Assembly: GCF_000513195.1 (NCBI RefSeq)
Contig: NZ_CBVI010000125.1
Span: 1-51,474 of the forward strand
Source of the DNA: Bacteroides timonensis
Lineage (GTDB): Bacteria; Bacteroidota; Bacteroidia; Bacteroidales; Bacteroidaceae
Length of the DNA stretch: 51,474 nt
Direction of reading: 5' to 3'
Shown: positions 35,055-44,079 of the stretch, piece after piece
How the letters are laid out: each line of letters starts with the position of its first letter
Position numbering within the stretch: the stretch's first letter is position 1
Notes under the pieces: generated by a model
The model's input: the letters and a program-made list of their open reading frames with translations, nothing else
Told to the model about the DNA's origin: nothing
Database searches by the model: none
Translations under genes and position numbers: made by a program

Positions 35055-37037
35055 ATGAGTAATATTACCCCTGAAAGTATCATGAGCGACTTGCGTTATT
35101 TGCAGTTGCTGTCACGCAGTTTCCCTACAATTGCGGATGCCAGTACAGAAATTATTAATTTGGAAGCTATACTGAACCTCCCGAAGGGGACAGAACACTT
35201 CCTGACCGATATTCATGGTGAATACGAAGCCTTTCAGCATGTGTTGAAAAACGCTTCGGGAGCCGTGAAGCGAAAAGTGAATGAAATCTTCGGGCATACC
35301 CTGCGTGAAAGTGAGAAGAAAGAGATATGTACGCTGATTTACTATCCCGAAGAGAAGCTGCAACTGATTAAAGAACAGGAGGCTGACCTGGACGACTGGT
35401 ATCTGATAACATTGAACCAACTGGTGAAAGTTTGCCAGAATGTATCTTCCAAATATACACGCTCAAAGGTACGCAAGGCACTTCCGGCAGAATTTTCGTA
35501 TATCATTCAGGAATTGCTGCATGAGTCGAGTGTAGAGCCTAATAAGCATGCCTATATCAATGTGATTATCAGCACTATCATCTCTACCAAGCGTTCAGAT
35601 GATTTCATCATCGCGATGTGTAATCTTATCCAGCGGCTGACGATTGATTCCCTGCACATCGTAGGAGATATCTACGACCGTGGTCCGGGAGCGCATATCA
35701 TTATGGATACACTCTGCGATTATCATAACTTCGATATCCAGTGGGGAAACCATGACATTCTTTGGATGGGAGCAGCGTCGGGTAATGACGCCTGTATTGC
35801 CAACGTGATCCGTATGTCGATGCGTTACGCTAATCTGGCGACATTGGAAGACGGGTATGGCATCAACTTGCTGCCGCTTGCCACGTTTGCCATGGATACC
35901 TATGCGGATGATCCCTGTACAATCTTTGCACCGAAGATGAACTTCGCAGATGGTAACTATAACGAGAAGACTTTACGGTTGATTACCCAGATGCATAAAG
36001 CCATTACGGTGATACAGTTCAAACTGGAAGCGGAGATTATAGATCGTCGTCCTGAGTTTGGCATGCAGAACCGAAAGTTGCTGGAAAAGATTGATTTCGA
36101 GAAAGGCGTCTTTGTGTACGAAGGAAAGGAATATCCGCTTCGCGACACCAACTTCCCGACGATTGATCCGGCTGATCCGTATCGCCTGTCAGATGAAGAA
36201 CGGGAGTTGATTGATAAGATTCATGCTTCGTTCATGAACAGTGAAAAACTGAAGAAGCACATGCGTTGTTTGTTTACGTATGGTGGTATGTATCTGATTT
36301 GTAATAGTAACCTGTTGTATCATGCTTCGATGCCTCTGAATGAAGATGGCAGTTTCAAGCGTGTCCGCATCGGAAAGAAAGAATATTGGGGCAAGAAATT
36401 ATTGTGTAAAACGGATCAGCTGATACGTACAGCTTATTTTGATGAAGACGGTACGGAGGAGAAGAGTTTTGCGCTGGATTATGTGTGGTATATGTGGTGT
36501 GGTCCAAATGCTCCATCGTTTGACAAGGATAAGATGGCAACGTTTGAACGCTATTTCATCGGAGATAAAGAACTGTCTAAGGAGACCAAAGGATATTATT
36601 ATACTTTGCGTAACCGTGCGGATATTTGCGAGCGTATTCTTGCGGAATTTGAGGTTACAGGTCCTCATTCACACATTATTAACGGGCATGTGCCTGTGAA
36701 GATTATCAAAGGTGAGAAGCCGATAAAAGCAGACGGTAAACTGCTGGTGATTGACGGTGGATTCTCCAAAGCATATCAGCCGGAAACCGGAATTGCCGGA
36801 TATACGCTGGTATATCATTCGCATGGCTTGCAGTTAGTCCAACATGAACCGTTCCAAAGCCGTCAGAAAGCAATAGAAGAGGGGCAGGATATTAAATCCA
36901 ATACTTTCGTTGTCGAGTTCAATTCACAGCGTATGATGGTGAAAGATACCGATAAGGGAAAAGTACTGGTAACGCAGATACAGGACCTGAAGAAGTTGCT
37001 GGTAGCGTATAGGACAGGATTTATAAAGGAAAAGTGA
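35055..37037 (+). CDS. fbp: Class III fructose-1,6-bisphosphatase
   Basis: A 660-aa metallophosphatase of gluconeogenesis, the Firmicutes/Bacteroidota type, converting fructose 1,6-bisphosphate to fructose 6-phosphate. Metal motifs are FLTDIHGEYEAF, VGDIYDRGPGAHI, QWGNHDILWMGAASGN and IINGHVPVKIIKGEKP. Length is normal for the class. Its stop codon is one base from the stop of the convergent gene on the minus strand. Confidence 0.96.
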   Translation: MSNITPESIMSDLRYLQLLSRSFPTIADASTEIINLEAILNLPKGTEHFLTDIHGEYEAFQHVLKNASGAVKRKVNEIFGHTLRESEKKEICTLIYYPEEKLQLIKEQEADLDDWYLITLNQLVKVCQNVSSKYTRSKVRKALPAEFSYIIQELLHESSVEPNKHAYINVIISTIISTKRSDDFIIAMCNLIQRLTIDSLHIVGDIYDRGPGAHIIMDTLCDYHNFDIQWGNHDILWMGAASGNDACIANVIRMSMRYANLATLEDGYGINLLPLATFAMDTYADDPCTIFAPKMNFADGNYNEKTLRLITQMHKAITVIQFKLEAEIIDRRPEFGMQNRKLLEKIDFEKGVFVYEGKEYPLRDTNFPTIDPADPYRLSDEERELIDKIHASFMNSEKLKKHMRCLFTYGGMYLICNSNLLYHASMPLNEDGSFKRVRIGKKEYWGKKLLCKTDQLIRTAYFDEDGTEEKSFALDYVWYMWCGPNAPSFDKDKMATFERYFIGDKELSKETKGYYYTLRNRADICERILAEFEVTGPHSHIINGHVPVKIIKGEKPIKADGKLLVIDGGFSKAYQPETGIAGYTLVYHSHGLQLVQHEPFQSRQKAIEEGQDIKSNTFVVEFNSQRMMVKDTDKGKVLVTQIQDLKKLLVAYRTGFIKEK

Positions 37038-37038
37038 T

Positions 37039-38280
37039 TTAGTATTTAAACACCACCACTCCTCCTTCCAGGATCACTCCTTTATCGTAAGTAACTCCCT
37101 TGTTGTAGTAGCGGCTGCCGCCGTAACCACCGGTGACAAATATACCGAGGCGGTCTGTTAAGCGATATTCCAGATTGACACGTGCTTGGAGGGCATAGAG
37201 GCGTGCAGGGAAACCGTAATCTTTATTCTTGAAGTTTTCGATGTGCTGGAAGCCCAGGTCACCGCTGATGAACAACTGCTTGTACAAGGGTAATTCGAGG
37301 CCGGCACGATAGAAGAGGGAGGCGGAAAACTTATCGCTGAAATCCAGATAGTGTGTGCCACCGCCTAAGATGGTATAGAACAACTTGTTCTTGAAACGGG
37401 CACCTACATTCAGCTTCGTAGTGTTTCCTCCGAAAAGCATTAGCTGTACTTTCGTATCCGGATTGGCATTTACCAGACCTAACTGGAAGCCATCGAAGTT
37501 CTCCTTATAGTAATTGAATAATCCGATTTGCAATCCTTTTCCGCTTTTTGCCATGTTCATGGGGGCAAGTTGTGCACCGGTAAAACTTCCGCCTACCACG
37601 TTACCGAGTCCGGATATTTGCATACCGTGCATGTTTTCTCCTGTGATGTTGCCCAAGCCGCTGATTTGTATGCCTCGCAGACTTTGGCCTACAATATTCA
37701 GAAGCCCGGAAGTGGTGATGCCATTGAAGCTCTCACCCGCAATATTGGCTAATCCTGCCAAGTGCACACCCGAAGAGTTCTCACCGCTAATGTTCAGCAG
37801 ACCACCTATGATAACACCACTGGTGTTGTCTCCTGTTATATTGGTGAGCCCCGAGAAAATGACACCTTGTGCATGATTTCCTGTGATACCGACTAAACCG
37901 GATATGGATACGCCACTGAGATTATTCCCATTCACGTTACTGATACCGGCAATCTGGACGCCTCGCATACTGCCTCCTACTAAGTTGGCAAGCCCTGTGA
38001 TTTGTACACCGTTCATGTCACGCAGCACCACTCCGCCCAGTAGATTGATACCCACGCCGTTCAGGCGGTTCATGGAGGAAAAAATACCGAGGTTTAGGCA
38101 GGTACTGCCGACAGTATCAGTCTGTTGTGTAGACATGTTCTTCCACAAGGATAGGTTGATGCCGACAGGCTCTCTGTCTTTCTTTGTTGTTGACGGACTG
38201 TCAGTGGTCTGTGCAGGGAGTGTACCCGCAACCATCAGTAATGCAATAATGGATGGAAATAATCGTCTCATTGGTTTCAA
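37039..38280 (-). CDS. Exported protein with ten 16-residue repeats and a beta-barrel-like C-terminus
   Basis: A 413-aa protein with a signal peptide (RLFPSIIALLMVAGTLPAQT). Residues about 75-245 consist of consecutive units of exactly 16 residues on the pattern x-x-G-V-x-I-S-G-L-x-N-I-x-G-x-x, a good fit for a beta-solenoid. The last 140 residues alternate hydrophobic and polar positions and end in GVVVFKY, like an outer-membrane beta-barrel with a terminal aromatic. The repeats resemble GVQISG-type repeats of uncharacterised surface proteins. It overlaps the sulfatase stop by 4 bases (translational coupling). Function unknown. Confidence 0.85.
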   Translation of the reverse strand: MKPMRRLFPSIIALLMVAGTLPAQTTDSPSTTKKDREPVGINLSLWKNMSTQQTDTVGSTCLNLGIFSSMNRLNGVGINLLGGVVLRDMNGVQITGLANLVGGSMRGVQIAGISNVNGNNLSGVSISGLVGITGNHAQGVIFSGLTNITGDNTSGVIIGGLLNISGENSSGVHLAGLANIAGESFNGITTSGLLNIVGQSLRGIQISGLGNITGENMHGMQISGLGNVVGGSFTGAQLAPMNMAKSGKGLQIGLFNYYKENFDGFQLGLVNANPDTKVQLMLFGGNTTKLNVGARFKNKLFYTILGGGTHYLDFSDKFSASLFYRAGLELPLYKQLFISGDLGFQHIENFKNKDYGFPARLYALQARVNLEYRLTDRLGIFVTGGYGGSRYYNKGVTYDKGVILEGGVVVFKY

Positions 38281-39833
38281 TCTTTAATTTCGTCCGGCCA
38301 GGGGGCTAATTTGCCGGTGGCACGAAGCGTAGGACGCTGCGCATCTACCGACCGGAGATAGTTACTTAATTTCTGTGCTAATTTCTTTACGATACGTGGA
38401 TTCTTTATAGCCACGTCGTTTTTCTCGCTGATATCTTCCGGAATATTAAACAATTCACGTTTACCGTCCGCAAAGTAATATACAAGTTTCCAGTCACCGG
38501 AACGGATGGAGCAGGTGGCCCCAATACCCGGGCCCGAAGGTCCCCAACTATGGGGATAGTGCCAATAGATATCGCGATCCTTGATTTTGCCCTTTCCTGT
38601 CAACAACGGCATAAAACTGATACCATCCCGTTGTTGCACGGTAGTGTACTTCTGGACACCTGCTATCTCAAGAATAGTCGGATAGAAATCTTCAATCATC
38701 AGATAATCTCTGCATTTTGTATCCGGAGCTACTACACCGGGCCAGCTCACGATCATCGGTTCGCGTACACCGCCCTCGTAAGCGGAACCTTTTCCGCTGT
38801 TAAGCGGGTAATTCTGTGTATGCAGTTCTCCGGCACGGGTATGTGCAGCTAGTCCGCCATTATCGGACATGAAAAGAATGACTGTATTTTCTGTCAGATG
38901 GTTGCGTTCCAGATAGTCCATCAGATCTCCCAGACTTTTATCCATCCCTTCAATGAGGGTGGCATAGGCGGCCTCTACAGGTGGAAGTCCTTTATCCAGA
39001 TATTTCTGATAGAAGCGATAGTCCGGTTGTATAGGCGTATGAATGGCATAATGAGCCATATATAAGAAGAATGGTTCATCCTTTTGTTGTGCACTATCCA
39101 AAGCCTTCATCGCTTCCAGTGTAAGTGCTTCGCTGAGGAAGGTATCCGTACCATGATATTTTTCCAATCCCGGAACTGCTGCCAACGGACTTTTCCCGTC
39201 CGGCTTATTACCGAAATTATTCTTGCCGTAGTAACTGGCCGGTGAACCGGCAGCGTGTCCGGCTATGTTTACTTCAAAGCCCATCGTCAGCGGATCAGCT
39301 CCAGGAGTATCATTTGCTCCAAAGTGGGCTTTACCGCAATGAATGGTCTGATATCCGTTCTCTTTAAGCACTTGTGCAAGCGTAGTGACTTGTGTAGTGC
39401 GTTCGATTCCCGCTTCCTGACAAATACCATTCACATTCCATTCCGGATAGATCATCACAGAGTCCGGTTGTTCATGCGTTGTATTTTTGCGTAATGTCCA
39501 ACTTGTCACACGATGCCGCGCGGCATTCATCCCTGTAAAAAGACTGACCCGGGTGGGGGAGCTGATACTACAAGCGTATGCTTGTGTGAACATCTTCCCT
39601 TGTGCCGCCAGACGTTCCATGTTCGGCGTGTGGTAAGTGTTGTTGTAATGCGTTCGTTGAGTCCAGAAAGGCAGCGAAGTATCCTGCCATCCCATGTCGT
39701 CAACCAAAAACAGAACTATGTTCGGACGTTGCTTTTCTTTCGGCGCTCCCTTTTCCGGAGATGCCGCAATCGCTTCTCCTGCCATACCGCACATGGGCAA
39801 TATGGCAGCAGATAGTAATAATTCGTTTTTCAT
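38277..39833 (-). CDS. Secreted sulfatase (serine-type)
   Basis: A 518-aa arylsulfatase-family enzyme with signal peptide. The active-site signature is SISSPTRVSLFTG, in which Ser91 should be converted to formylglycine by an anaerobic sulfatase-maturating enzyme encoded elsewhere. Other motifs are NIVLFLVDDMGWQD (metal-binding aspartates), HCGKAHFG, FMSDNGG and GKGSAYEGGVREP. It should remove sulfate from host or dietary glycans in the periplasm or at the surface. No susC/susD pair accompanies it. Confidence 0.93.
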   Translation of the reverse strand: MKNELLLSAAILPMCGMAGEAIAASPEKGAPKEKQRPNIVLFLVDDMGWQDTSLPFWTQRTHYNNTYHTPNMERLAAQGKMFTQAYACSISSPTRVSLFTGMNAARHRVTSWTLRKNTTHEQPDSVMIYPEWNVNGICQEAGIERTTQVTTLAQVLKENGYQTIHCGKAHFGANDTPGADPLTMGFEVNIAGHAAGSPASYYGKNNFGNKPDGKSPLAAVPGLEKYHGTDTFLSEALTLEAMKALDSAQQKDEPFFLYMAHYAIHTPIQPDYRFYQKYLDKGLPPVEAAYATLIEGMDKSLGDLMDYLERNHLTENTVILFMSDNGGLAAHTRAGELHTQNYPLNSGKGSAYEGGVREPMIVSWPGVVAPDTKCRDYLMIEDFYPTILEIAGVQKYTTVQQRDGISFMPLLTGKGKIKDRDIYWHYPHSWGPSGPGIGATCSIRSGDWKLVYYFADGKRELFNIPEDISEKNDVAIKNPRIVKKLAQKLSNYLRSVDAQRPTLRATGKLAPWPDEIKD

Positions 39834-39869
39834 TTGAGATGATACTTTATAAAGGTTAGTGTTTTTTCC

Positions 39870-41528
39870 CTATCCTTTCGCCTCTTGGTACAAGAACCGT
39901 TTGATGGAGCGTTTGGGTGTTTTTTCAAATTCTTCGGGATAGATTTTCATTTTGAGTATCTGACTGTATGCCGGAAGCTCTGCGTTTAACGCAACGCGAT
40001 TTTCTTCCATCACACGTTCGATGTCCGTAGTGGTCAGGCCATGTGCAAAAGCATCGTCAAAATCGGGATATACCAGTCCGACAAGCTTTTCATTTTGCTG
40101 TACGATGATGCTTTCGGCAACGTATGGCATATTGTTCAGTTTGTCTTCTATTTCTTCGGGGTAGATATTCTGTCCGCTGGCACCGAGCAGCATGTTCTTG
40201 CTGCGTCCCTTGATGGTTACATTGCCCTCGGCATCCATCAGCGCAAGGTCACCGGTGTGCAACCAACCGTCTGCATCAATAGCTTCACGGGTAGCTTCTT
40301 CATTTTTATAGTATCCCAGCATGACGTTAGGTCCGCGGCATACGATTTCTCCCGCTATGTTTTCCGGATCAGGAGAAAGGATTTTCACTTCCATACGGGG
40401 GACGGCCTTACCGCAGGAACCCGGTTTGAAGCGTGACCAGTCTTCGTAACAGATGATCGGTCCGCATTCCGTCATTCCGTAACCTACCGTGTAGGGGAAT
40501 TCTATCATGCGTAGGAACTGTTCTACTTCCTGGTTGAAAGCGGCACCCCCTACGATGACTTCCGCAAAACGTCCACCGAAGGCACTGACTACTCCTTCGC
40601 GTACGGTTGTCTTGATTTTATCGTTGATAATGGGGACTTTAAGCAATAACTTCATAGTCGGCGTTTCCAGTTTCGGAAGCACGTTTTTCTTGATAATCTT
40701 TTCAATGATAAGTGGCACAGCTACTACAAGGTGCGGCTTTACTTCCGAGAATGCCTGGAAGATAATCTTCGGACTTGGCATACGGGTGAGGAAGTATATC
40801 TGACATCCTGCGGCGAACTCGTACAAGAATTCGAATGCCAGTCCATACATGTGCGCCATCGGTAGCATGGAGATAATCTTATCTCCGGCCTTCAGTGGCA
40901 ATACCTCAAATGCAAATGCTGTATTCGACCACAGACTGCGATAGGGCAGCATTACGCCTTTAGAATAACTCGTCGTACCGGAAGTATAGTTGATTACTGC
41001 CAGTTCTTCAGGCTGATCCTTGTGATATTCGATGTGTTCCTTGCGGAAATTCTTGGGATATTTCTTGCCGAACAACTCATTCAGATGTTCGCGGGCATAA
41101 TCCAGTTTTTCTGTACGGGATATCAGGATAGAGAAATCCGTCATCAGGATGATGCCTTCCAGAATGGTCATGGCGGCTTCGTTCAGATTCTCCCATACCT
41201 GGTCGCCCACAAACAGTAATTTGGCTTCGGAATGGTTTACGATATTATGTATATTATCCGCTTTAAATTCGTGCAGGATGGGAACTGCAACAGCCCCGTA
41301 GGTCAGTGTAGCGAGGAAAGTAACTCCCCAGTGTGAACTGTTACGTCCGCAGATGGCAATTTTATCTCCTTTCTTGATGCCGCTTGCTTCGAAGATTAAG
41401 TGTACTTTCTCTATTTTGCGGGCTACGTCTTTGTATTGCAGGGTAGCCCCATTATAATCGGTCAGGGCATCCAGGTCCCAATTCTGTTTAATGCTGTTCT
41501 CAATATAGGCGATAAAACTTTGTTCCAT
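39870..41528 (-). CDS. Long-chain fatty acid-CoA ligase / AMP-binding enzyme
   Basis: A 552-aa adenylate-forming enzyme. Motifs include the P-loop INYTSGTTSYSKGVMLP, GYGMTECGPIICYEDW, GWLHTGDLALMDAEGN and KNMLLGASGQNIYPEEIED. It activates fatty acids with ATP and CoA. The sulfatase gene follows after 36 bases, so the three genes to 37039 may form an operon from the promoter at 41564-41594. Confidence 0.92.
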   Translation of the reverse strand: MEQSFIAYIENSIKQNWDLDALTDYNGATLQYKDVARKIEKVHLIFEASGIKKGDKIAICGRNSSHWGVTFLATLTYGAVAVPILHEFKADNIHNIVNHSEAKLLFVGDQVWENLNEAAMTILEGIILMTDFSILISRTEKLDYAREHLNELFGKKYPKNFRKEHIEYHKDQPEELAVINYTSGTTSYSKGVMLPYRSLWSNTAFAFEVLPLKAGDKIISMLPMAHMYGLAFEFLYEFAAGCQIYFLTRMPSPKIIFQAFSEVKPHLVVAVPLIIEKIIKKNVLPKLETPTMKLLLKVPIINDKIKTTVREGVVSAFGGRFAEVIVGGAAFNQEVEQFLRMIEFPYTVGYGMTECGPIICYEDWSRFKPGSCGKAVPRMEVKILSPDPENIAGEIVCRGPNVMLGYYKNEEATREAIDADGWLHTGDLALMDAEGNVTIKGRSKNMLLGASGQNIYPEEIEDKLNNMPYVAESIIVQQNEKLVGLVYPDFDDAFAHGLTTTDIERVMEENRVALNAELPAYSQILKMKIYPEEFEKTPKRSIKRFLYQEAKG

Positions 41529-41563
41529 GATATTATATATTGCACATTTAGTTGAAAATTGTG

Positions 41564-41594
41564 CAAATATAAGGCTTTATAGAAAGAATGCAAA
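41564..41594 (-). promoter_or_regulatory. Promoter (TTTG-N19-TATATTTG) for the acyl-CoA ligase
   Basis: On the minus strand TTTG (41594-41591) is followed by 19 bases and TATATTTG (41571-41564), 36 bases before the start codon at 41528. Confidence 0.8.
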
Positions 41595-41649
41595 TTTTTA
41601 ACTGAAAAAAGCGGGGGGATATGTACAATTTAGCTTGGGCAGATGAAGC

Positions 41650-41741
41650 TCACCACAGAGTAACACAGGGTTCCACAGAGTTTAATCAATTTGAGCTCAA
41701 GGAAAACAAACTCTGTGGAACTCTGTGTTACTCTGTGGTGA
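41650..41741. repeat. 34-bp inverted repeat made of CACAGAGTAACACAG-type words
   Basis: Bases 41650-41683 and 41708-41741 are complementary with a single mismatch, around a 24-nt loop. The arms are built from CCACAGAGT and AACACAG words. It lies just after fcl on the minus strand and probably acts as its terminator or as a dispersed repeat. Confidence 0.8.
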
Positions 41742-41751
41742 ATTTAATGCA

Positions 41752-42828
41752 TTACCGCCCTAAGTACCAGTTGTACATGCGTTGTACGCCTTCTTTGATC
41801 TCCACTTTGTGTTGCCAGCCCAGAGCGTGCAGTTTTGAGGGGTCAGTCAGTTTGCGCATGGTTCCGTCCGGTTTGGTGCTGTCGAAAGTCAGCTGACCTT
41901 GGTAACCCACGGTGGAAACTATCAGTTCGGCCAGTTCGCGGATAGAGATTTCTTTGCCTGTACCTATATTGATATGGCAGTTACGGATGTCTTTATCACC
42001 TTGTTTGTAGGTGTCTTTGAAGTCTACATGCTCCATTACGAAGACGCTGGCATCTGCCATTTCTTCGCTCCAGAGAAATTCGCGAAGAGGTGTGCCTGTG
42101 CCCCATAATTTCACTTCGCTGTCGCTGATGCCGTATTTGGCAAGGATGGCAAGGATATCTTCCTTACTGCTGTTGCCGTCGATGCCTTCTACCGGACGCT
42201 GGTTCAGGTCTTTGCATATTGCATCCCAGTCGCCTTGCTTCAGGCAATGAGCCAGATGTATCTTACGAATCATGGCAGGGAGCACATGGCTGCGTTCCAG
42301 ATCGAAGTTGTCATTCGGACCATAGAGGTTGGTAGGCATTACGGCGATGTAATTCGTGCCATATTGCAGGTTGAAGCTCTCGCACATTTTCAGTCCGGCA
42401 ATCTTGGCGATGGCGTACGGTTCGTTGGTGTATTCCAGCGGAGAGGTGAGGAGCGCTTCTTCTTTCATGGGTTGTTCGGCATCACGCGGATAGATGCAGG
42501 TGCTTCCCAGGAAGAGGAGTTTCTTCACATTGTGGCGAAAACTTTCACCGATGACGTTTTGCTGTATTTGCAGGTTTTTGTAGATGAAGTCGGCACGGTA
42601 AATGCTGTTTGCCATGATGCCGCCTACGAAAGCAGCGGCAAGGAATACATATTCCGGTTGTTCTTCATCAAAGAATTTACGTACGGAAACGGCATCCAGC
42701 AAGTCGAGTTCTTTGTGGGTTTTGCCAATGAGATTGGTATATCCTTTATCTTGCAGGTTTTTCCAGATGGCGGAGCCTACCAGACCACGGTGTCCGGCTA
42801 CGTAGATTTTGGCGTTCTTGTCTAACAT
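41752..42828 (-). CDS. fcl: GDP-L-fucose synthase
   Basis: A 358-aa epimerase/reductase turning GDP-4-keto-6-deoxymannose into GDP-L-fucose. It begins LDKNAKIYVAGHRGLVGSAI with the nucleotide motif GHRGLVG, has GSTCIYPR and the catalytic YAIAKIAG (Tyr and Lys). It is about 40 residues longer than E. coli Fcl, with an insertion in the middle (GNSSKEDILAILAKYG), as is common in Bacteroides. It follows gmd after 21 bases. GDP-fucose feeds protein O-fucosylation and glycan synthesis. Confidence 0.95.
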   Translation of the reverse strand: MLDKNAKIYVAGHRGLVGSAIWKNLQDKGYTNLIGKTHKELDLLDAVSVRKFFDEEQPEYVFLAAAFVGGIMANSIYRADFIYKNLQIQQNVIGESFRHNVKKLLFLGSTCIYPRDAEQPMKEEALLTSPLEYTNEPYAIAKIAGLKMCESFNLQYGTNYIAVMPTNLYGPNDNFDLERSHVLPAMIRKIHLAHCLKQGDWDAICKDLNQRPVEGIDGNSSKEDILAILAKYGISDSEVKLWGTGTPLREFLWSEEMADASVFVMEHVDFKDTYKQGDKDIRNCHINIGTGKEISIRELAELIVSTVGYQGQLTFDSTKPDGTMRKLTDPSKLHALGWQHKVEIKEGVQRMYNWYLGR

Positions 42829-42849
42829 TATAGTTCTCTTTTTTATATA

Positions 42850-43926
42850 TTATTTTTCAAGTGATCTCAGATATAGCTTCTTCACAAACTTCATATCGTG
42901 TGCTGCCATGATTTTCACCAATTCTTCAAAACTGGTTTGTCTCGGATTCCACCCTAAAAGAGTTTTGGCCTTTGTCGGATTACCTAACAGCTGTTCCACT
43001 TCGGCAGGGCGGAAATATTTAGGATCTATTTCTACAAGCGTTTTTCCCGTTTGCACATCGATACCTTTTTCTTCTACACCTTCACCTTCCCATCGCAGTT
43101 CGATGCCTACTTCCTTGAAGGCAAGCGTAGCAAATTCGCGGACCGTATGCATTTCGCCTGTGGCGATTACGAAGTCTTCCGGTGTATCGTGCTGAAGAAT
43201 CAGCCACATACATTCTACATAATCTTTTGCATATCCCCAGTCGCGGCGTGCATCCAGATTACCCAGATACAGTTTGTCCTGGAAACCTTGGGCTATGCGG
43301 GCGGCGGCCAGCGTAATCTTACGGGTTACGAATGTTTCTCCTCTACGTTCGCTTTCGTGATTAAAGAGGATACCGTTTACGGCAAACATACCATAACTTT
43401 CGCGGTAGTTCTTTGTAATCCAGAAGCCGTATTGTTTGGCTACTCCGTACGGGCTGCGGGGATAGAAAGGAGTTGTTTCCGATTGGGGGACTTCCTGTAC
43501 TTTACCGTAAAGTTCCGAAGTGGAGGCCTGGTAAATCTTTGTCTTTTTCTCCATGCCGAGGATGCGGACAGCTTCCAGCATACGCAGCGTGCCGATGGCA
43601 TCTGCCTCTGCGGTGTATTCCGGTACGTCGAAAGATACTTTTACATGGCTTTGTGCAGCGAGGTTATATATTTCGTCCGGCTGTACCTGTTGGATGATGC
43701 GGATCAGCGAGCTGCTATCCGTCATGTCACCGTAATGCAGGTTAATGGTGCGCTTTTGCTTCATATCGCGTACCCATTCGTCGAAGTACAGGTGTTCGAT
43801 GCGCCCTGTATTGAATGAAGAAGAACGGCGGAGAATACCGTGTACTTCATATCCTTTCTGTAATAAGAATTCGGCGAGAAACGAACCGTCCTGGCCTGTT
43901 ATTCCGGAGATTAAAGCTGTTTTCAT
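42850..43926 (-). CDS. gmd: GDP-mannose 4,6-dehydratase (fucose pathway copy)
   Basis: A 358-aa enzyme making the substrate for the adjacent fcl. It has GITGQDG at residues 8-14, STSE and YGVAKQYGFW. It is nearly identical over most of its length to the capsule copy at 2568-3650. The pair gmd-fcl forms the complete GDP-mannose to GDP-fucose route and is probably the housekeeping copy. Confidence 0.96.
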   Translation of the reverse strand: MKTALISGITGQDGSFLAEFLLQKGYEVHGILRRSSSFNTGRIEHLYFDEWVRDMKQKRTINLHYGDMTDSSSLIRIIQQVQPDEIYNLAAQSHVKVSFDVPEYTAEADAIGTLRMLEAVRILGMEKKTKIYQASTSELYGKVQEVPQSETTPFYPRSPYGVAKQYGFWITKNYRESYGMFAVNGILFNHESERRGETFVTRKITLAAARIAQGFQDKLYLGNLDARRDWGYAKDYVECMWLILQHDTPEDFVIATGEMHTVREFATLAFKEVGIELRWEGEGVEEKGIDVQTGKTLVEIDPKYFRPAEVEQLLGNPTKAKTLLGWNPRQTSFEELVKIMAAHDMKFVKKLYLRSLEK

Positions 43927-43999
43927 ATTGTAGGCTTCTTTATTGATTATTTTTTGCGGGGCAAAATTCGTTATTTTTTACGAGAATACAAAACTTATT

Positions 44000-44077
44000 A
44001 GCTACAAGCTACGAGCTACGAGTGACAAGTAGCTGCGCTATGGGTTACAAACAACTTGTAGCTCGTAGCTTGTAGCT
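44000..44077 (-). terminator. 20-bp perfect inverted repeat after the symporter gene
   Basis: AGCTACAAGCTACGAGCTAC (44000-44019) is exactly complementary to 44058-44077, built from CTACGAG/CTACAAG words. It starts 3 bases past the symporter stop and probably terminates that transcript, but no clear T-run follows. Confidence 0.6.
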
Positions 44078-44079
44078 CG

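Noticed and set aside
43927..43990. Promoter for gmd-fcl on the minus strand
   Set aside because: The best match reads GAATTTTG where TAnnTTTG is expected and no TTTG lies at -33, so I do not list it.
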